DNA of 64,000 nucleotides from CAWBJP01 sp044867425 (GCA_044867425.1 JBIOUX010000115.1:45177-109176), one strand, 5' to 3'; positions 18,301 to 26,874 are shown, numbered from the stretch's first letter. Translations and numbers: made by a program. Notes: generated from the letters alone by a model not told the origin.

Positions 18301-18560
18301 CGGCCTACGAGGCCCGGATCGAGGTCGGGCACCGGCCGGGCATCCTCGACCCTCAGGGCGGTGTCATCGAGCGGGCCCTGCCGGCCCTGGGGTACGCCAA
18401 CGTGTCGCAGGTGCGGGTGGGCAAGAGCATCCGCCTGCAGGTGGACGCCGCCGATGAAGGCGCGGCCCGCACCCAGGTGGAGGAGATGTGCGCCCGCCTG
18501 CTGGCCAATCCCGTCATCGAGGACTTCAACATCGAGCTCTTCCCGGTGAATCACCGATGA
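18297..18560 (+). CDS. purS: FGAM synthase subunit PurS
   Basis: An 87-residue subunit that bridges PurL and PurQ in the three-protein FGAM synthetase. It shows the PurS pattern: EARIEVGHRPGILDPQGGVIERALPALGY at the N-terminus, VSQVRVGKSIRLQVD in the second strand, and EEMCARLLANPVIEDFNIELF at the end. It overlaps purC and purQ by four bases each, so stoichiometric coupling of the three subunits is likely. Confidence 0.95.
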   Translation: MTAYEARIEVGHRPGILDPQGGVIERALPALGYANVSQVRVGKSIRLQVDAADEGAARTQVEEMCARLLANPVIEDFNIELFPVNHR

Positions 18561-19276
18561 ACACCCGGGTCGGAGTCGTACTGTTCCCCGGTACGAATTG
18601 CGAGCACGACGTCGTCTGGGCCGTGAACGCGATCGGCGGCTCCGCCGAGCTGCTCTGGCATGCGGATCGTGACCTTCGTGGTGTCGATGCCGTGGTGCTT
18701 CCCGGCGGATTTGCCCATGGTGACTACCTGCGGACCGGTGCCATCGCCCGTTTCTCACCCGTGATGGACGCAGTGTCGGCCTTCGCCGCGGAGGGTGGTC
18801 CTGTGGTGGGTATCTGCAACGGCTTCCAGATTTTGACGGAGGCCGGGCTGCTGCCCGGTGCGCTGCAGAAGAACGCCGGGTTGAAGTTCAGATGCGAGAC
18901 GGTTGAGGTGCGGGTGGAGACGACCGCCAGTGTCCTCACCAGCTTGTGCGAACCCGGCCAGATCCTTCGTATCCCCATCAACCACTTCGAGGGGAACTAC
19001 GTCTGTGACCCCGAGACGCTGGCTCGTCTCCGCGCCCAGGATCAAGTGGTGTTCCGCTACGTCGACAACCCAAATGGAAGCCTGGACGACATCGCCGGCA
19101 TCTGCAACGAGGTGGGCAATGTGGTCGGGCTCATGCCCCATCCCGAGCGGGCGTCCGAGGAGGTCCTGGGGTCGGTCGACGGGGCCGCTCTGCTGCGCTC
19201 GCTGCTCACCCCGGCCCCCGGGGGTCGGAGGGTGTCCCCCGGAGTCACGGTGGCGGCGGGCCGCCCGGGCCGCTGA
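18557..19276 (+). CDS. purQ: FGAM synthase subunit PurQ (glutaminase)
   Basis: A 239-residue class I glutamine amidotransferase feeding ammonia to PurL. ATG 18557 (MNTRVGVVLFPGTNCEHDV) overlaps the purS stop. Catalytic Cys is in VVGICNGFQIL; the His-Glu pair is in GLMPHPERASEEVLG. The last 20 or so residues (PGGRRVSPGVTVAAGRPGR) are an extension encoded by a copy of the intragenic repeat at 19215-19244 and lie after the normal end of the family. Codon use in the middle of the gene is less GC-extreme than in its neighbours. Confidence 0.95.
   Translation: MNTRVGVVLFPGTNCEHDVVWAVNAIGGSAELLWHADRDLRGVDAVVLPGGFAHGDYLRTGAIARFSPVMDAVSAFAAEGGPVVGICNGFQILTEAGLLPGALQKNAGLKFRCETVEVRVETTASVLTSLCEPGQILRIPINHFEGNYVCDPETLARLRAQDQVVFRYVDNPNGSLDDIAGICNEVGNVVGLMPHPERASEEVLGSVDGAALLRSLLTPAPGGRRVSPGVTVAAGRPGR
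19215..19244 (+). repeat. Intragenic palindromic mini-element, copy 1 (in purQ)
   Basis: Thirty bases with the pattern CCCGGGGGTCGGAG then GGTGTCCCCCGGAGTC. The core GGG-TGT-CCC can fold on itself. It encodes the PurQ C-terminal extension PGGRRVSPGV and most resembles the copy in purL. Confidence 0.55.
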
Positions 19277-19278
19277 AG

Positions 19279-19818
19279 GTGGCCGAGGCGAGGGCCGAGC
19301 TGCTCGACGCCCTGCGGCGTCACTCCCTGCGCACCGGCGAGTTCACCCTGGCCTCGGGCCGGACCTCCTCCTGGTACCTCGACGCCCGCCAGGTCACCTT
19401 CCGGGGGGACTGTGTGGAGGTCGTCGGCCGGGCCGTCATGGAAACCGTGGAGGGTTTGGAGTTCGACGCCGTCGGGGGGCTCACCCTGGGAGCCGATCCG
19501 GTGGCGCTGGCCGTCGCGCTCGTCACCGGACGGCGGGCATTCGCCGTGCGCAAGGAGGCCAAGGGCCATGGCGCCGGCGGCCGCATGGCCGGAGCCGTCC
19601 AGCCGCGAGATCGAGTCCTGGTGGTGGACGACGCCGTGACCACGGGCGGATCGACGCTGCAGGCGGTGGAGGCGGTGCGGGACTACGGCGGCGTGGTGGT
19701 CGGCGCGTCGTGCCTGCTCGACCGAGGCGGAGAACTGGGGCCGGCGCTCGAAGGACTCGGCATTCCCTTCTTCCCGGTGCTCGGCGCCCCCGATCTGGGA
19801 TTCGAGTTCGGGTCCTGA
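19279..19818 (+). CDS. pyrE: Orotate phosphoribosyltransferase
   Basis: A 179-residue type I phosphoribosyltransferase making OMP from orotate and PRPP in pyrimidine synthesis. The PRPP motif VLVVDDAVTTGGSTLQAVEAV is at about residues 114-134; FTLASGRTSSWYLDARQVTF near the N-terminus and VRKEAKGHGAGGRMAG (flexible loop lysines) are conserved. The GTG start lies two bases after purQ. A pyrimidine gene at the end of a purine operon is unusual, though both pathways use PRPP. A hairpin at 19813-19843 overlaps its stop. Confidence 0.93.
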   Translation: MAEARAELLDALRRHSLRTGEFTLASGRTSSWYLDARQVTFRGDCVEVVGRAVMETVEGLEFDAVGGLTLGADPVALAVALVTGRRAFAVRKEAKGHGAGGRMAGAVQPRDRVLVVDDAVTTGGSTLQAVEAVRDYGGVVVGASCLLDRGGELGPALEGLGIPFFPVLGAPDLGFEFGS

Positions 19819-19843
19819 CGGCAGGTCCTAAAGGGCCTCAGGA
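19813..19843. terminator. Nested hairpin between pyrE and the convergent small gene
   Basis: TCCTGA (19813-19818) pairs with TCAGGA (19838-19843), and inside it AGGTCC-TAAA-GGGCCT (19823-19838) forms a six-base stem. It sits at the convergent junction and overlaps both gene ends. There is no U-tract; a bidirectional terminator is plausible. Confidence 0.4.
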
Positions 19844-20278
19844 GCCGCGGGAAATGCCCGCCTTGCGCAGTACGTCGGCGGGGACACCCAACGCTCGCCA
19901 TGCGGCGTGAGTGATGCCCTTGCGCTCTCCGTAGCTCTTGGCGGCGGTAATGAACCCTTTTTCCAGCTCGGTGAGGTCTGTTTTGGCCTTGAGGCTCTCG
20001 AGCTCGGTCTGGAGGTTCATTCGCTCCTGGATGAGATGCAGCCGGGTGAGCGGGTCGGCCTCGACCAGCTTCACGTCGATGACATCCAGACGCCTCGTGA
20101 TGGAATCGGTGGTGCGCTTGCGGCCGCGCTTGGGACGGTTCTTTTCCAGGGCCTCCAGATAAAGCCGGACTCCCCGGCCCTGCTCGCGACCCTCGGCGAG
20201 GGCGGCCTTGTGCTCATCGGACATCGGTGAGCGCTTCCGCTTCGCCGGGGCTGCCGCAACCGCACGCTTTGCTGCCAT
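19838..20278 (-). CDS. Small basic actinobacterial protein, possible nucleoid- or DNA-associated
   Basis: A 146-residue protein with a Lys/Arg/Ala N-terminus (RAVAAAPAKRKRSPMSDEHK), then GREQGRGVRLYLEALEKNRPKRGRKRT, a charged helical middle (RRLDVIDVKLVEADPLTRLHLIQERM), and an ending ITHAAWRALGVPADVLRKAGI. I recognise this as a widespread uncharacterised actinobacterial type; the ending resembles small DNA-binding helix pairs such as the Lsr2 C-terminus, but that is only a likeness. Ribosome site GGGAG precedes the ATG, and a TATAAA at 20310-20315 (minus strand) may be its -10. It is opposite to the purine genes, dividing pyrE from purL. Confidence 0.75.
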   Translation of the reverse strand: MAAKRAVAAAPAKRKRSPMSDEHKAALAEGREQGRGVRLYLEALEKNRPKRGRKRTTDSITRRLDVIDVKLVEADPLTRLHLIQERMNLQTELESLKAKTDLTELEKGFITAAKSYGERKGITHAAWRALGVPADVLRKAGISRGS

Positions 20279-20286
20279 TTCGACTC

Positions 20287-20342
20287 CCTTATAAGGTTAT
20301 TCTTTCGGCTTTATAGCACATATTTCGGGTGGCGGATAGGCT
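20287..20342. promoter_or_regulatory. Divergent promoter region of the small basic protein and purL
   Basis: Plus strand: TAGGCT at 20337-20342, eight bases before the purL ATG at 20351, a leaderless promoter. Minus strand: TATAAA (20310-20315), about 25 bases of leader and GGGAG before the ATG at 20278. A perfect 10-bp palindrome CCTTATAAGG is at 20288-20297. The stretch is markedly AT-rich for this window. Confidence 0.5.
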
Positions 20343-20350
20343 GCGTCCAC

Positions 20351-22630
20351 ATGGAACCCACCCACCGCCTGCTGGGGCTCACCGACGACGAGTTCGACGA
20401 CATCGTGGCTTTGCTGGGCCGTGCACCCTCCGATCTGGAGCTGGCCATGTACGCCGTGATGTGGTCGGAGCATTGCTCCTACAAGTCATCCCGGCGCCAC
20501 CTGGCCCGGTTTCCCACGCAGGCGCCGTGGGTGCTGGTGGGCCCCGGGGAGGGCGCCGGCGTCGTCGACGTCGGCGAGGACCAGGCGGTGGCCATCCGCA
20601 TTGAGAGCCACAACCATCCCTCGGCCGTCGAGCCCCACCAGGGCGCGGCCACCGGCGTGGGCGGGATCATCCGCGATGTCTTCTCCATGGGGGCCCGTCC
20701 TATCGCCCTCATGGACTCGCTGCGTTTCGGGCCCTTGGACCCCGGGGCGGAGGTGTCCCCGGAGACAAAAGCTCGGAACCGGTATCTCGTCGAGGGCGTG
20801 GTGTCCGGAATTTCCAGTTATGGGAACTCTGTCGGCGTCCCCACCGTGGGGGGCGAGATCGTCTTCGATCCCTGCTATTCGGCCAACCCCTTGGTGAACG
20901 TGCTGTGCCTCGGGGTACTGCCCACGGCCCGGTTGGTCCTGGCCCGGGCCGAGGGCGAGGGCAACCTGGCCGTGCTGCTGGGGGCGTCGACGGGTCGGGA
21001 TGGCATCGGTGGAGCCAGCGTCCTGGCCTCGGCCGGGTTCGTGGAAGGCGAAGAGGACAAGCGCCCCTCGGTCCAGGTGGGCGACCCCTTCGAGGAGAAG
21101 AAGCTCATCGAGGCCTGCCTGGCCCTGCTGGACTCCGGCCTGGCCGTGGGCGTGCAGGACCTGGGGGCCGCCGGGCTGTCCTGCGCCGCCTCGGAAACCG
21201 CGGCCAAAGCCGGCGCGGGCATGGACGTGGACGTCGCCCGGGTGCCCCGGCGCGAGCCGGGGATGACGCCGGTGGAGGTGATGACCTCCGAGAGCCAGGA
21301 GCGCATGCTGGCCATCGTGCGCCCCGAGGATCTCGATGAGGTCCTGTCCCTGTGCCGGCGCTGGGAGATCCGAGCCACCGAGGTCGGCCGGGTGACGGGC
21401 ACGGGCCGCTTCCGGGTCTTCGATGGCCTCTTCGACGCCGAGGACGCGGCGTCGGCCGAGCTGCTGGCGGACGTGCCCGCCGGCAGCCTGGGTGACGGGC
21501 CGGTGTACGACCGCCCCCTGGCCCGCCCCGACGATCAGGACGACCGTCTGGCCGCCGATCCGTGGCCGAAGCTGTTCGGGCGTTTCCCGCCCGGCACCGA
21601 CCTCGGGCCGGAGCTCCTCGGGCTCCTCGGCTCGCCGGGGGTGGGCGACTCGTCGTGGGTGTGGCGCCAGTACGACCATCAGCTCTTCCTCAACACCGTG
21701 GCCGGACCGGGAGCCGACGCCGCCGTGCTGCGGTTGAAGGAGACGGCCAAGGGTCTGGCCCTCACCACCGACGGCAAGGCCCGGTTCTGCCGGCTCGATC
21801 CCAGGGTGGGAGGCGCCCTGGTGGTTCTGGAGGCGGCCCGCAACGTGGCCTGCGCCGGCGCCCGACCCTTGGCCCTGGTCAACTGCTTGAACTTCGGCAA
21901 TCCCGAGCATGCCGAGGTGATGTGGCAGTTCTCCGAGGTGGTGGATGGCATGGCCGAGGCCTGCCGGGAGCTGGAGATCCCGGTGGTGGGGGGCAACGTG
22001 AGCTTCTACAACGAATCCGGGGGCGCAGACATCGATCCCACCCCGGTGGTGGGTGTGGTGGGCCTCATCGACCAGCTGTCCGGCCCCGTTCCCGGCGCCC
22101 GCCTCGCCCCCGGTGAGCGCATGGTGCTGCTGGGCGCCACCGCCGCCGAGCTGGGTGGTTCCGAGTGGGCCGCCCGGCACGGTCTCGTCGACGGCCCGCC
22201 CCCGGTCGCCGATCTGGAGGCGGCCTTCCGGCTCCACCCCCTGGTGGCCGAGCTGGTGGCGGAGCGGGTGGTGGCGGGTGTGCACGACTGCTCCGACGGG
22301 GGTCTGGCCGTGGCCCTGGCCGAGATGGCCATCGCCGGCGACTGTGGCTTCGCCGCCGAATGCGCCGGCGACCTCGAGGATCTCCCCCCGGCCGCGGTCT
22401 GCTTCTCCGAGTCGGCGAACCGGGTCATCCTGGCCGTGGCCCCCGATCGGATGGCCGAGGTCTTCGCCCGGGCCCGCGCCGCCGGCGTGCCCTGCGCCGA
22501 GCTGGGCGCCGCCGCCGGCGACCGCCTGGTGCTGGAGGGCTGCTTCGACGTGGCCCTCGACGAGGCGGCCTCAGCCTGGCGGGACGCTCTGCATGTTGCG
22601 CTGGCGGCGCCGCTCCAGCTCCTGGAGTAG
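20351..22630 (+). CDS. purL: FGAM synthase large subunit PurL
   Basis: A 759-residue small-type PurL that, with PurS and PurQ, converts FGAR to FGAM using ATP and glutamine-derived ammonia. Conserved blocks include YAVMWSEHCSYKSS (residues 36-50), ESHNHPSAVEPHQGAATGVGGIIRD, NSVGVPTVGGEIVFD and the second-half GNVSFYNESGG. Residues 131-140 (PGAEVSPETK) are an insertion between LRFGPLD and ARNRYLVEGVV, encoded by the intragenic repeat at 20741-20770; recalled PurL sequences are about nine residues shorter here. The mRNA looks leaderless. The 3' end overlaps the convergent PHP gene by 60 bases. Confidence 0.96.
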   Translation: MEPTHRLLGLTDDEFDDIVALLGRAPSDLELAMYAVMWSEHCSYKSSRRHLARFPTQAPWVLVGPGEGAGVVDVGEDQAVAIRIESHNHPSAVEPHQGAATGVGGIIRDVFSMGARPIALMDSLRFGPLDPGAEVSPETKARNRYLVEGVVSGISSYGNSVGVPTVGGEIVFDPCYSANPLVNVLCLGVLPTARLVLARAEGEGNLAVLLGASTGRDGIGGASVLASAGFVEGEEDKRPSVQVGDPFEEKKLIEACLALLDSGLAVGVQDLGAAGLSCAASETAAKAGAGMDVDVARVPRREPGMTPVEVMTSESQERMLAIVRPEDLDEVLSLCRRWEIRATEVGRVTGTGRFRVFDGLFDAEDAASAELLADVPAGSLGDGPVYDRPLARPDDQDDRLAADPWPKLFGRFPPGTDLGPELLGLLGSPGVGDSSWVWRQYDHQLFLNTVAGPGADAAVLRLKETAKGLALTTDGKARFCRLDPRVGGALVVLEAARNVACAGARPLALVNCLNFGNPEHAEVMWQFSEVVDGMAEACRELEIPVVGGNVSFYNESGGADIDPTPVVGVVGLIDQLSGPVPGARLAPGERMVLLGATAAELGGSEWAARHGLVDGPPPVADLEAAFRLHPLVAELVAERVVAGVHDCSDGGLAVALAEMAIAGDCGFAAECAGDLEDLPPAAVCFSESANRVILAVAPDRMAEVFARARAAGVPCAELGAAAGDRLVLEGCFDVALDEAASAWRDALHVALAAPLQLLE
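20741..20770 (+). repeat. Intragenic palindromic mini-element, copy 2 (in purL)
   Basis: Pattern CCCGGGGCGGAG then GTGTCCCCGGAGACAAAA, starting on a codon boundary and adding PGAEVSPETK to PurL. It shares the GGAG-GTGTCCCC-GGAG core with the purQ copy. Confidence 0.6.
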
Positions 22631-23461
22631 CTCGTCGGGGACGCTCAGGTCCCCGAGCCCGATGCCGAGGGCCAGGTCGGGTTTGTAGGCCCCGTGATAG
22701 TCGCTGCCGCCGGTGGGGCAGAGATCCAGCTCGCCCGCCAGCCGGTGCCAGACGGCCCGCTCCTCGGGCGGGTAGCGGCCGTATTCGCACTCCAGCCCGT
22801 CGAGCCCGGCGCCGGCCAGCCCGGCGATGAACTCCCCGGCCCGGTCCCGGTCCAACCCCAGGGTGGTGGGATGGGCGAGGACGGCCACCGCCCCGGAGGC
22901 GTGGGCCAGGGTGATGGCCTCGGTGGGGGTGAGGCGGTCCCGGCCCAGGTAGGCCGGACGCCCGGTGGCCAGCCAGCGGTCGAAGGCCTCGTCGAAGCTG
23001 TCCACGTAGCCCTTGCGCACCATGAGGGCGGCGATGTGGGGCCGGCCCACCGATTTCCGGGGGACACCCCCGACCCCGGGACCCTCGCCCGCCTCGGCCA
23101 GCACCTCCTCCACGGAGATGTCGATGCCGTGCTCGGCCAGGCGGCCGAGGATGCGCTCGTTGCGGACGCCCCGCCCAGCGCGCAGGCGGGCCAGCTGATC
23201 CTGGAGGGGCCCCGGCTCATCGTCGAGGAAGTACACGAGGAGGTGCATGCCCCCCACCGGTACCACGCAGGCCAGCTCGCACCCGGGCACCAGCCGCACC
23301 CCCACCGCCTCCGCCGCCGCCTTGGCCTCCGCCAACCCGTCGAGCGTGTCGTGGTCGGTGAGGGCGAAGGCGGACAGCCCGGCGGCGGCGGCCAGCGCCG
23401 CCAGCTGAGACGGGCTGTCGGAACCGTCGGAGGCGATGGAGTGGGTGTGGAGGTCGATCAC
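22571..23461 (-). CDS. PHP-domain phosphoesterase, YciV/RNase AM-like
   Basis: A 296-residue metal-dependent phosphatase with the full set of PHP motifs: IDLHTHSIASDGS at the N-terminus, ALTDHDTLDGL near residue 35, VPGCELA near 60, VAVLAHPTTLG near 195, and a C-terminal TGGSDYHG. Relatives remove phosphate from 3',5'-nucleoside bisphosphates (pAp) or trim RNA 5' ends. Residues 128-136 (PGVGGVPRK), just before SVGRPHI, are an in-frame insertion of the intragenic repeat. The GTG at 23461 has TAGGTT seven bases upstream and no ribosome site, so it is probably leaderless. It is convergent with purL. Confidence 0.9.
   Translation of the reverse strand: MIDLHTHSIASDGSDSPSQLAALAAAAGLSAFALTDHDTLDGLAEAKAAAEAVGVRLVPGCELACVVPVGGMHLLVYFLDDEPGPLQDQLARLRAGRGVRNERILGRLAEHGIDISVEEVLAEAGEGPGVGGVPRKSVGRPHIAALMVRKGYVDSFDEAFDRWLATGRPAYLGRDRLTPTEAITLAHASGAVAVLAHPTTLGLDRDRAGEFIAGLAGAGLDGLECEYGRYPPEERAVWHRLAGELDLCPTGGSDYHGAYKPDLALGIGLGDLSVPDELLQELERRRQRNMQSVPPG
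23054..23080 (-). repeat. Intragenic palindromic mini-element, copy 3 (in PHP gene)
   Basis: Twenty-seven bases, minus strand: CCCGGGGTCGGGG then GTGTCCCCCGGAAA. It adds nine codons (PGVGGVPRK) to the PHP protein in frame. Confidence 0.65.
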
Positions 23462-23468
23462 CGCATGG

Positions 23469-23474
23469 AACCTA
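23469..23474 (-). promoter_or_regulatory. -10 element TAGGTT for leaderless PHP gene
   Basis: Minus-strand TAGGTT, seven bases before the GTG at 23461, with no Shine-Dalgarno sequence. It lies between the stop of the upstream cyclase gene and the PHP start, giving the PHP gene its own promoter. Confidence 0.55.
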
Positions 23475-23488
23475 GCCGTCCCGGGGCC

Positions 23489-26400
23489 TCACCTCTGGCG
23501 GGGGTGGTAGGAGCTCTCGTCTCCCTCGACCTCGAAGACGTGCCACTCGTCGGGAACGCCTTTGAAGGCGTGCTCGCCGCGGTCGACAAAGCAAATCCCT
23601 GATCCGGCCACCAGGTCCTTGACCGTACTGGTCACGAGGACCGTGTCGGGGGCGGCATCCTTGGCCACGCGGGCGGCGACGTGCACGGCAATGCCGCCCA
23701 GGTCCTCGCCCATGACTTCGCACTCCCCGGTGTGGATCCCGACCCGGAGCCGGATTCCGAGGTGCCGCACGGAGGGAATGACGGCCCGGGCGAACCGGAT
23801 GGCTCGGGCCGGACCCTCGAACGTCACCAGAAAGCCGTCTCCCGTGGTTTTGACCTCGTGGCCTCCGAAGCGGTCGAGTGCCTTGCGCACGGCGGCGTGG
23901 TGGGCCTCCAGCAGCTCGCGCCAGGCATTGTCGCCGAGCTCGGTTGCCTTCTCGGTCGATTCCACGATGTCGGTGAAGACCACGGTGGCCAGCACACGAT
24001 CCGGCTCGGGGCTGAGGTCGCGCAGGGCTTCGATGGCGCGACCCCGTCTCCACAGGGCGCGACACGACTCGAAGATGGTCACGGCCCGCTCCAGCGCTTC
24101 GACTGCTCGATCGGGGTCATCCTCGGACAAGGAGCGTCCGAGCAGGTCGAGTGCCCGTCCCTCGAAGGCGCGGCATCCGCTGGAGGAGATCAGCTGCACC
24201 GCCTCCCGGGCCCGACGGACGGCACCGGGCGTGGCGCCGGCGGCGAGGTCGGCCCAGGCCGCGCCCATGGCGGCCAGGGCCCGGTACAGGTCGCAGTCGG
24301 TCTCCGTGGCGCAGCGCTCCAGGTGGGTCGCCGCCTCTTCAGCGAGATCGGCAAGCTGGCTCTCGGCCGCCAGCTCAGCCAGGTCCAGCAGCACGAAGGC
24401 GGCGAAGGGCCACGCCTGCATGTCGAAGATCCGGGACCCCACCTGGCGAAGACCGGCGAGCGCCTCGCTGGTCCTTCCTTCTCGCCAGGCCAGGACGGCT
24501 TCGGCGTACGGAGCCCAGTCGCTGAACATGAGCCAGTCCCGGTTGTCGTAGGCTGCTCGGGACTTCAGGAGGTACGTCCGGGCCTCCACCAACTGATCGG
24601 TCTCCACCGCCGAGAGGGCCGCGAAGGCCACGCCCCAGGCCTCTCTCCGGCTGAGCCCCCCCGGAAAGTGGGCCATGATGTCCTGGGCGCTGGCCACCGA
24701 CGCGGGGAAACTTCCTGACAGCCAGGGGATGGCCGGCTCCCACTTGAGCAGCAGGTTCTCCCGCCACCCGGGGTCCTCGCCTTTGGTCTCCTCCAGGAGT
24801 GGGAGCGCCTCTTCCATCCGGCCCTGAAAGGCGAGCGAGAAGGCGAGCGCCGTCCGAGCCAAGGTCAGACGGGGAAGCTTCCGGCTCTCTCCCGCCATCT
24901 CGACGCCCCGCCGAAAGGCGGCGTCCGCCTCGGCGAAGCGGCCGCGGAAGAAGGCGGCGAAGCCCAGCGATCCCGTGGCCTGCACGGTGACGTAGCGGTC
25001 GCCGGCCGCCTCCGCCGCTTGGACCACCCGCCGGGCGCCGGCCTCCCAGGTGTCGAGGTCACCGCGGTGTCCCTGGACGTAGGCGAGCTCGTCCGCCGCC
25101 AGCAGCTTCTTCGAGAAGTCACCGGCCTTCTCGAAGAGCTCCTCGGCCTCGCTGCAGGCGCGAACGGCCTCGTCCAGCTCACCGGTGCCCCAGGTGTAGA
25201 AGTTGGCGAGGCGGAACTTCACCGCTGCCCGCCGGCTCGGGTCAGGCGAGCCTTCGAGAGCGGCGTCGATCTCCCGCATGGCTCTGATGCCGATGACCGC
25301 GCTGTCGACCCCGCCGCGATACACCCATTCCGCCTGCCAGGACATGGCGTCGAGCACGTCGAGCCATCGCCGGTCGCCGTGGGGCACGATCTCAACCAGC
25401 GCACCGAGGATGGTCAGGGCTTCGCGGTAGGCCTGCTTCCCCTCGGCCTGACGGACCGCCTCGCGCAGGGCTTCGATCGCTTCGGGATCACCCACCTCGG
25501 CGGAACGGGCGAAATGGGGAGCCGCTTCGCCGAGCCGCTCCGAATCAAGCAGTGCGCGCCCGACCAGCCGGTGCAGCACCCGTTGCCGGGCACCGCCCAT
25601 TTCCTGATAGACGGTGTCCCGGACGAGGGGCTGTTCGATCTGGTAGGTGACCTCCCGGCCTCTGCTTTCCTCGGCGATCAGGCGGGAGCGAACGAGTGGC
25701 CGCAGTATTTCGCCCACCTTTTCCAGAGGCTGGCCACTCACCCTGATCAACTCGCCCAGCTCCGCCGGGCGCCCCAGTGTGGCCAGCAGTTCGAGGATCT
25801 CGATGGTCGCCTCGTCGAGCAGCTTGAGCCGACTGCTCACTCTCTCCGCCAGCCCCCCCGGTAGGGCGCGCAGCTTCGGCTGCGAAAGGTCAGCACCCTC
25901 GTCGAGCAGCGCCTGGAGGAGTTCGAGGGCAAAGAGGGGATTCCCCCGCGCTCGTTGGACCAACCAGTTGACGAGGGCCTCCGAGGGCTCGCTCTGAATC
26001 GCCTCCTCGGCCAGCTGGCTGACCGCGGCGCGGTCGAGCGGGTCGACCATCACTCTGGAGAGCAGCGCCTCCTGCTCCAGGCCAGAGATGACTTCGCTGG
26101 CTGCGTACTGGTCGGCCAGCTCACCGAACCGCGCCGCAGCAATCACCAGGATGCGGGTATCCGAGAGGTTGTGCGCCAGGTAGGCGAGGGCCTCCCAGGA
26201 GGACGCGTCGGCCAGGTGCACGTCGTCCAGAAAGAGGACGAGCGGAGTCTCGCGCTCGAGGTTCTCGAGCAAGGCCGCCAGTCCTTCGAGCAGGCGGAGG
26301 CGGGGCGGCTCCCGGTCAGGGGCCGAACCCCGGGCGCGGGCCACGCTCCGCAGCAGACCGGCGAGGTCATCGAGGAACCCTCCGCAGAGCCGCGAGACCT

Positions 26401-26668
26401 CTTCGGTACCGAGACTCCGCAGATAGCGATCCAGCGCTTCGCCCCACAGACCGAAGGCCGCGGTGCCGCTGAACGGATAGGCGCGGGCCAGGAGAGCGGG
26501 CGCCGATTTTTCCTGGCGGGCGAGGAACTCGCTGACCAGGCGGGTCTTCCCGACTCCAGGATCACCGGAGAGGAGCACGCAGCGGAATTCACCGGCCACC
26601 GACCGCTGCTGCTCCCCGTCCAGGACGGCCATCTCCGAAGCCCTGCCGAGGAGCCGGGTCACGAGCAT
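23489..26668 (-). CDS. AAA/STAND ATPase with TPR region and C-terminal class III nucleotidyl cyclase domain
   Basis: A 1059-residue multidomain protein. Residues 1 to about 260 are an AAA/STAND ATPase (Walker A GDPGVGKTRLV near 35, Walker B LVLFLDDVHLADASS). A long Ala/Glu/Leu helical TPR-like region runs to about 880. The cyclase domain spans about 890-1045: both metal aspartates are present (FTDIVES and TTGDGF), with the base-contacting Lys in EVKTTGDG. The usual transition-state Asn is His (GGIAVHVAARV), while the Arg is kept. It may make cAMP or cGMP in response to ligand binding by the TPR region; that is inference. Start ATG with GGGAGG upstream; palindrome at 26742 lies in its promoter. 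Confidence 0.85.
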   Translation of the reverse strand: MLVTRLLGRASEMAVLDGEQQRSVAGEFRCVLLSGDPGVGKTRLVSEFLARQEKSAPALLARAYPFSGTAAFGLWGEALDRYLRSLGTEEVSRLCGGFLDDLAGLLRSVARARGSAPDREPPRLRLLEGLAALLENLERETPLVLFLDDVHLADASSWEALAYLAHNLSDTRILVIAAARFGELADQYAASEVISGLEQEALLSRVMVDPLDRAAVSQLAEEAIQSEPSEALVNWLVQRARGNPLFALELLQALLDEGADLSQPKLRALPGGLAERVSSRLKLLDEATIEILELLATLGRPAELGELIRVSGQPLEKVGEILRPLVRSRLIAEESRGREVTYQIEQPLVRDTVYQEMGGARQRVLHRLVGRALLDSERLGEAAPHFARSAEVGDPEAIEALREAVRQAEGKQAYREALTILGALVEIVPHGDRRWLDVLDAMSWQAEWVYRGGVDSAVIGIRAMREIDAALEGSPDPSRRAAVKFRLANFYTWGTGELDEAVRACSEAEELFEKAGDFSKKLLAADELAYVQGHRGDLDTWEAGARRVVQAAEAAGDRYVTVQATGSLGFAAFFRGRFAEADAAFRRGVEMAGESRKLPRLTLARTALAFSLAFQGRMEEALPLLEETKGEDPGWRENLLLKWEPAIPWLSGSFPASVASAQDIMAHFPGGLSRREAWGVAFAALSAVETDQLVEARTYLLKSRAAYDNRDWLMFSDWAPYAEAVLAWREGRTSEALAGLRQVGSRIFDMQAWPFAAFVLLDLAELAAESQLADLAEEAATHLERCATETDCDLYRALAAMGAAWADLAAGATPGAVRRAREAVQLISSSGCRAFEGRALDLLGRSLSEDDPDRAVEALERAVTIFESCRALWRRGRAIEALRDLSPEPDRVLATVVFTDIVESTEKATELGDNAWRELLEAHHAAVRKALDRFGGHEVKTTGDGFLVTFEGPARAIRFARAVIPSVRHLGIRLRVGIHTGECEVMGEDLGGIAVHVAARVAKDAAPDTVLVTSTVKDLVAGSGICFVDRGEHAFKGVPDEWHVFEVEGDESSYHPRQR

Positions 26669-26713
26669 GCATGCCTCCCGCGGGGACGGACGGGCGCAAT
26701 CGACCCGCGGCCG

Positions 26714-26757
26714 ACTGTAGACCTCAGGTTTCGCTTGCGCTTCCGTACTGGTACGGA
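26714..26757 (-). promoter_or_regulatory. Promoter with 16-bp palindrome (site A) for the cyclase-ATPase at 23489-26668
   Basis: The palindrome TCCGTACTGGTACGGA (26742-26757; 7-bp perfect arms) is followed on the minus strand by exactly 22 bases and then TACAGT (26719-26714). A start near 26707 places the palindrome centre at about -42. The leader to the ATG is about 39 bases and contains GGGAGG. No -35 consensus is present, as expected for an activator-dependent promoter. Confidence 0.65.
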
Positions 26758-26775
26758 TCCCCCTGCGTGAGGCTC

Positions 26776-26865
26776 CTAGTCGTCCTCGTTCGCCTTGGCC
26801 TGCTCGGCCAGGCCGGCGATCTCGTCCATCACCGCGGCGTTGGCCAGCGTGGTCCCCTTCGTCAA
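26776..26865 (-). pseudogene. C-terminal remnant of a resident acetyl-CoA synthetase
   Basis: Minus-strand translation of this stretch ends GTTLANAAVMDEIAGLAEQAK-ANEDD (split here for length) and a TAG stop. This matches the C-terminal tail of the acs gene at 32749-34719 (VTTLANAGVVDEISELAKAAKPED). It begins within 12 bases of the TGA of the intact acs upstream and is even in that frame. Together with the N-terminal scrap at 29117-29215 it brackets that acs gene. It is not likely to be translated on its own. Confidence 0.8.
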
Positions 26866-26874
26866 GAGCCTCAA

